A model generated the notes under the pieces. That model did not search any database. It was given only the letters and a program-made list of their open reading frames with translations, and was not told the origin of the DNA. Below, piece by piece: positions 29,858-31,859 of a stretch of DNA of 31,859 nt. Position 1 is the stretch's first letter. Each line of letters opens with the position of its first letter. A program made the position numbers and the translations under genes. The DNA comes from an uncultured Clostridia bacterium (lineage in GTDB: Bacteria > Bacillota > Clostridia > Oscillospirales > Acutalibacteraceae), in NCBI GenBank assembly GCA_947626485.1, contig CANQSG010000004.1, forward strand, positions 1 to 31,859, read 5' to 3'.

Positions 29858-30646
29858 TTACTTCTCGATGATGTTGCGCTCGATGCCGTAGGTCTTGGCG
29901 ACCTCGGTCACCTTGCCGGAATCGTAAGCGTCCTTCCAGAAGGCGTTGAAATCGGCGACGAGGTCGCTGTCCTTGCGGAAGCCGACGCCGTATTCCTCGC
30001 TCGTCAGCTCCGCCTCGGTCGCGGCGAGGTTGGCGTAATCGGTGCCTTCGCCGACCATCGCGGTCGCCATCAGCAGGTCGATGACGCAGGCGTCCGCCGT
30101 CCCGGCGGCGACCTCCATGAGCGCCTTGGCCTGGGTGTCGACCGCCGTGAAGGAGATGTTCAGCGCGGTGAGGGCTTTGGCGCCCGCCGATTCATTTTCC
30201 ACGGCGAATTTCAGGGAGCGGATGCTGTCGACGGTGTTGTACTGCGCCGCCTTGTCGGCCTGCACCACGACGACCTGCGCGTTCTTGCAATAGGGGTCGC
30301 TGGTGCCCATGAGGCCGCGCACCTCGTCGTCGAGCGTCATGCCGTTCCAGACGACGTCGATGGTCTTGTTTTCGAGCTCGATGGACTTCTTGCCCCAGTC
30401 GATCTCGATGAATTCGGGCGTCACGCCGAGGTGCTCGGCGAAGGCCTTCGCCATGTCGGCGTCAAACCCGATCCACTCGGTGCTGTCGCTCTCGTGATAA
30501 TCCATCGGGGCGAAATCCGTGATGCCGATGATGAGCGTGCCCTTGTCCTTGACATAGCTCACGTCGGAATCGTCCTTGCCGCCGCAGCCCGCGAACGCGA
30601 AGACGACGAGCAGCAGCGAGAGCAGTAATGCGACTGTCTTTTTCAT
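29858..30646 (-). CDS. Polar amino-acid ABC transporter substrate-binding lipoprotein
   Basis: The 262-residue SBP_bac_3 protein has a lipoprotein signal ending FAFAGCGG (Cys21). The mature part shows GTLIIGITDFAPMDY, EWIGFDADMAKAFAEHLGV, the middle hinge with TADACVIDLLMA and the late VGFRKDSDLVADFN. The charge pattern fits a polar amino acid; the ligand cannot be read from the sequence. The ATG at 30646 follows GAGGGA; an ATG at 30664 is upstream without a ribosome binding site. It is first in the operon and has a strong promoter. Confidence 0.92.
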   Translation of the reverse strand: MKKTVALLLSLLLVVFAFAGCGGKDDSDVSYVKDKGTLIIGITDFAPMDYHESDSTEWIGFDADMAKAFAEHLGVTPEFIEIDWGKKSIELENKTIDVVWNGMTLDDEVRGLMGTSDPYCKNAQVVVVQADKAAQYNTVDSIRSLKFAVENESAGAKALTALNISFTAVDTQAKALMEVAAGTADACVIDLLMATAMVGEGTDYANLAATEAELTSEEYGVGFRKDSDLVADFNAFWKDAYDSGKVTEVAKTYGIERNIIEK

Positions 30647-30669
30647 TGGAATCCCTCGTTTCATTTGTA

Positions 30670-30695
30670 TAGCGTGTAATTACTTTACTACGCTA
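30670..30695. promoter_or_regulatory. Inverted repeat at the transcription start of the amino-acid ABC operon
   Basis: TAGCGT (30670-30675) and ACGCTA (30690-30695) flank a 14-base centre containing the palindrome GTAATTAC. The repeat covers about +1 to +24 of the minus-strand transcript, a usual repressor position. The binding protein is not identifiable. Confidence 0.4.
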
Positions 30696-30699
30696 AAGC

Positions 30700-30728
30700 A
30701 TTATAGCACATTTTCCCCCGTTCGTCAA
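30700..30728 (-). promoter_or_regulatory. Sigma-A promoter of the amino-acid ABC operon
   Basis: On the minus strand, TTGACG (30728-30723), a 17-bp spacer ending TGTGC, and perfect TATAAT (30705-30700). Confidence 0.82.
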
Positions 30729-30816
30729 TCTTTTTTTCGCAAAATTGCAAAAATTGCGGCGGCTCGGCGCGCGGCGGGGGCGGGGAACATAGAATAGGGC
30801 GGGAGGGGGTGAAGGC

Positions 30817-31512
30817 ATGAATGCTCCCTATATGGGCAAATTTTCGGTTTCGCAGGCCTATCAGGGCGCCGCGCACGACGGGCTCGACCTCGTCGGGGTC
30901 GACAGCAAGGAAATTCACTCGACCGTCGACGGCATCGTCGTTTTCGCCGGGTGGGAGAACCCGAAAAAACCGAAGCAGGGCTTCGGGCGGTACGTCAAAA
31001 TTCAGCGCGACGGCAGCAACGAGGGCTATTATTTCGGCCATTTGTCCGAGCTGCGCGTCTCTGTCGGCGACCGGGTGCGGGTCACGCAGGTCATCGGCGT
31101 CGAGGGCAGCACCGGCAACGCGACCGGCAGCCACTGCCATTACTGCGTGCGAGTCGCCGGCAAGCCGCTCAACGTCTCGCAAATCAGCGGCATCCCGAAC
31201 CGGCGCGGCACCTACGACGACGGTTATCGCGACGCCGTCGCGTCGCCCACGGGCTACCACGTCGGCACCGTTTATCGCACGAAAACGGCGCTCAACGTCC
31301 GCTCCGGCCCCGGCACGAATTACGCCGTCAAGCCCCGCGCCCAGCTGACGGCAGACGGGCAGAGCCACGCCTACGAGCAGACCGCAGGCGTCCTGAAGCC
31401 CGGCACGTCGGTGCGCTGCCTCGCGCTGGCGCAGACGAGCGATCAAATTTGGATGCGCATTCCGTCCGGGTGGGTTTGTGCGGTGGAAGGCGCGGAGAGA
31501 TATATCGCGTGA
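30817..31512 (+). CDS. M23-family endopeptidase with SH3 domain, second copy
   Basis: The 231-residue protein is a close paralogue of the endolysin at 25838-26548, with the same order: M23 domain with His20/Asp24 (AAHDGLDLVG) and GSHCHYCVRV, then SH3 (TKTALNVRSGPGTNYAVKPR, WMRIPSGWVC). Again there is no signal peptide. GGAGGGGGTGAAGGC precedes the ATG at 30817. Unlike the first copy it has no holin and no TTGC-N5-GCAA operator next to it, and no convincing promoter was found upstream. It may be a remnant of a second cassette or be served by the first cassette's holin. Confidence 0.88.
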   Translation: MNAPYMGKFSVSQAYQGAAHDGLDLVGVDSKEIHSTVDGIVVFAGWENPKKPKQGFGRYVKIQRDGSNEGYYFGHLSELRVSVGDRVRVTQVIGVEGSTGNATGSHCHYCVRVAGKPLNVSQISGIPNRRGTYDDGYRDAVASPTGYHVGTVYRTKTALNVRSGPGTNYAVKPRAQLTADGQSHAYEQTAGVLKPGTSVRCLALAQTSDQIWMRIPSGWVCAVEGAERYIA

Positions 31513-31519
31513 GGCGTGT

Positions 31520-31589
31520 CCGCGCCGCTGGCGCGGTAGTGAAGAACTAAGAGTGAAAAGTGAAAAACTTCGGTGTCCGCTGCGCGGAC
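31520..31589. repeat. Intergenic segment with paired triloop hairpins
   Basis: Two perfect hairpins with 3-nt loops, CCGCGCC/GGCGCGG (31520-31536) and GTCCGC/GCGGAC (31575-31589), flank a purine-rich stretch with repeated GTGAA units. It looks like a short dispersed intergenic repeat unit (REP or MITE-like). Only one copy is in this window. Confidence 0.4.
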
Positions 31590-31598
31590 GTTATGATT

Positions 31599-31622
31599 AA
31601 AAACCGCCCTTGGGCGGTTTTT
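31599..31622. terminator. Bidirectional terminator
   Basis: AAAAACCGCCC (31599-31609) pairs with GGGCGGTTTTT (31612-31622). It lies between the second endolysin gene and the convergent gene at the right edge, and overlaps that gene's stop. Confidence 0.82.
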
Positions 31623-31859
31623 AATAATAAAGGGCGCAGAATTGGGATTGATTGGAGAGGGAGCGGGCGGGGGTGTGCCAGAGGCAGGCGAGGGTGGATC
31701 GCAGGTGTACGATCGACATGGCGACGCAGTATTCGAAATCGTCCTGCAAATCGGGGCAGGCGTACCGCGCGACGACCCGCTTTGCCGCCGCCGAGAGCGC
31801 CGCGCATTGCTGTTGGTCCGCCAGCAGGTCCCGCATCGCCTGCGCCAGCTTTTTTGCGT
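31621..31859 (-). CDS. C-terminal end of a protein, possibly a GT4-like glycosyltransferase (5' partial)
   Basis: The frame is open from the right edge to a TAA at 31623-31621. The visible 78 residues begin AKKLAQAMRDLLADQQQCAA and continue LSAAAKRVVARYACPDLQ. This resembles the final helices of GT4 glycosyltransferases, where a segment like LAEAI-x-LL-D precedes a run such as AR-x-RV. The remaining tail (about 35 residues) is unremarkable. Support is weak because the catalytic part lies outside the window; the internal ATG at 31836 is unlikely to be the start. Confidence 0.4.
   Translation of the reverse strand, partial: AKKLAQAMRDLLADQQQCAALSAAAKRVVARYACPDLQDDFEYCVAMSIVHLRSTLACLWHTPARSLSNQSQFCALYY

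Noticed and set aside
30731..30760. GCAA/TTGC half-sites upstream of the second endolysin as further operators
   Set aside because: They do not form TTGC-N5-GCAA; the half-sites are in the wrong order or spacing, and the DNA is simply A-rich.
1..31859. CRISPR array, insertion sequence or rRNA genes
   Set aside because: No regularly spaced repeats, transposase motifs or rRNA signatures were seen anywhere in the window.

Overview
The window reads as chromosome of a GC-rich, spore-forming member of the Clostridia, most likely an Oscillospirales/Ruminococcaceae-type gut bacterium. The support is a SipL-like spore-coat protein (SPOCS/DUF3794 plus LysM) at the left edge, the Firmicutes order ylxM-ffh-rpsP-khpA-rimM-trmD, an HPr carrying both His15 and Ser46, strong AGGAGG-type ribosome binding sites, sigma-A-type promoters and many rho-independent terminators. 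Species cannot be assigned from the sequence alone.

Left part (1-15400) is mostly core. It holds a spore-coat gene, a membrane-anchored glycerophosphodiesterase, a GNAT acetyltransferase, a small C-terminally anchored membrane protein, and the gatC-gatA-gatB-aspS operon. The AspRS there is the short archaeal type, so this operon probably makes Asn-tRNA(Asn) by the indirect route: Asp is loaded onto tRNA(Asn), then amidated by GatCAB. A convergent operon encodes a calcineurin-like phosphoesterase translationally coupled to an oligopeptide-type binding lipoprotein. The SRP/ribosome-maturation operon follows, then ptsH with a striking palindrome inside its promoter, and a tRNA-Pro(GGG) gene.

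Middle part (15500-23950) is accessory. An AT-richer block behind the tRNA encodes a lipoprotein and two tandem paralogous envelope proteins. Next come a small XRE regulator divergent from a membrane protein with a Ser/Thr/Pro stalk and a Cys/His C-terminal module, a co-directional cluster of four unrecognised genes (membrane protein, beta-propeller-like protein, acidic protein, lipoprotein), an ECF sigma/anti-sigma (DUF4367) pair, and a ZIP-family metal transporter.

Right part (24100-31859). A LexA/cI-like repressor (HTH plus S24 peptidase) is divergent from a short cassette: two small Cys-rich proteins, a holin-like membrane protein, an M23-SH3 endolysin and an r1t-type holin, closed by a strong terminator. 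The divergent promoter region carries five copies of one 13-bp palindrome, TTGC-N5-GCAA. No capsid, tail, terminase, replication or integrase gene is seen, so this looks like a repressor-controlled, probably DNA-damage-inducible, stand-alone lysis cassette. I regard it as the most interesting system here. After it come a GH27-like glycosidase, an amino-acid ABC transporter operon, a second orphan copy of the M23-SH3 endolysin, an intergenic repeat-like segment, and the end of a possible glycosyltransferase running off the right edge.
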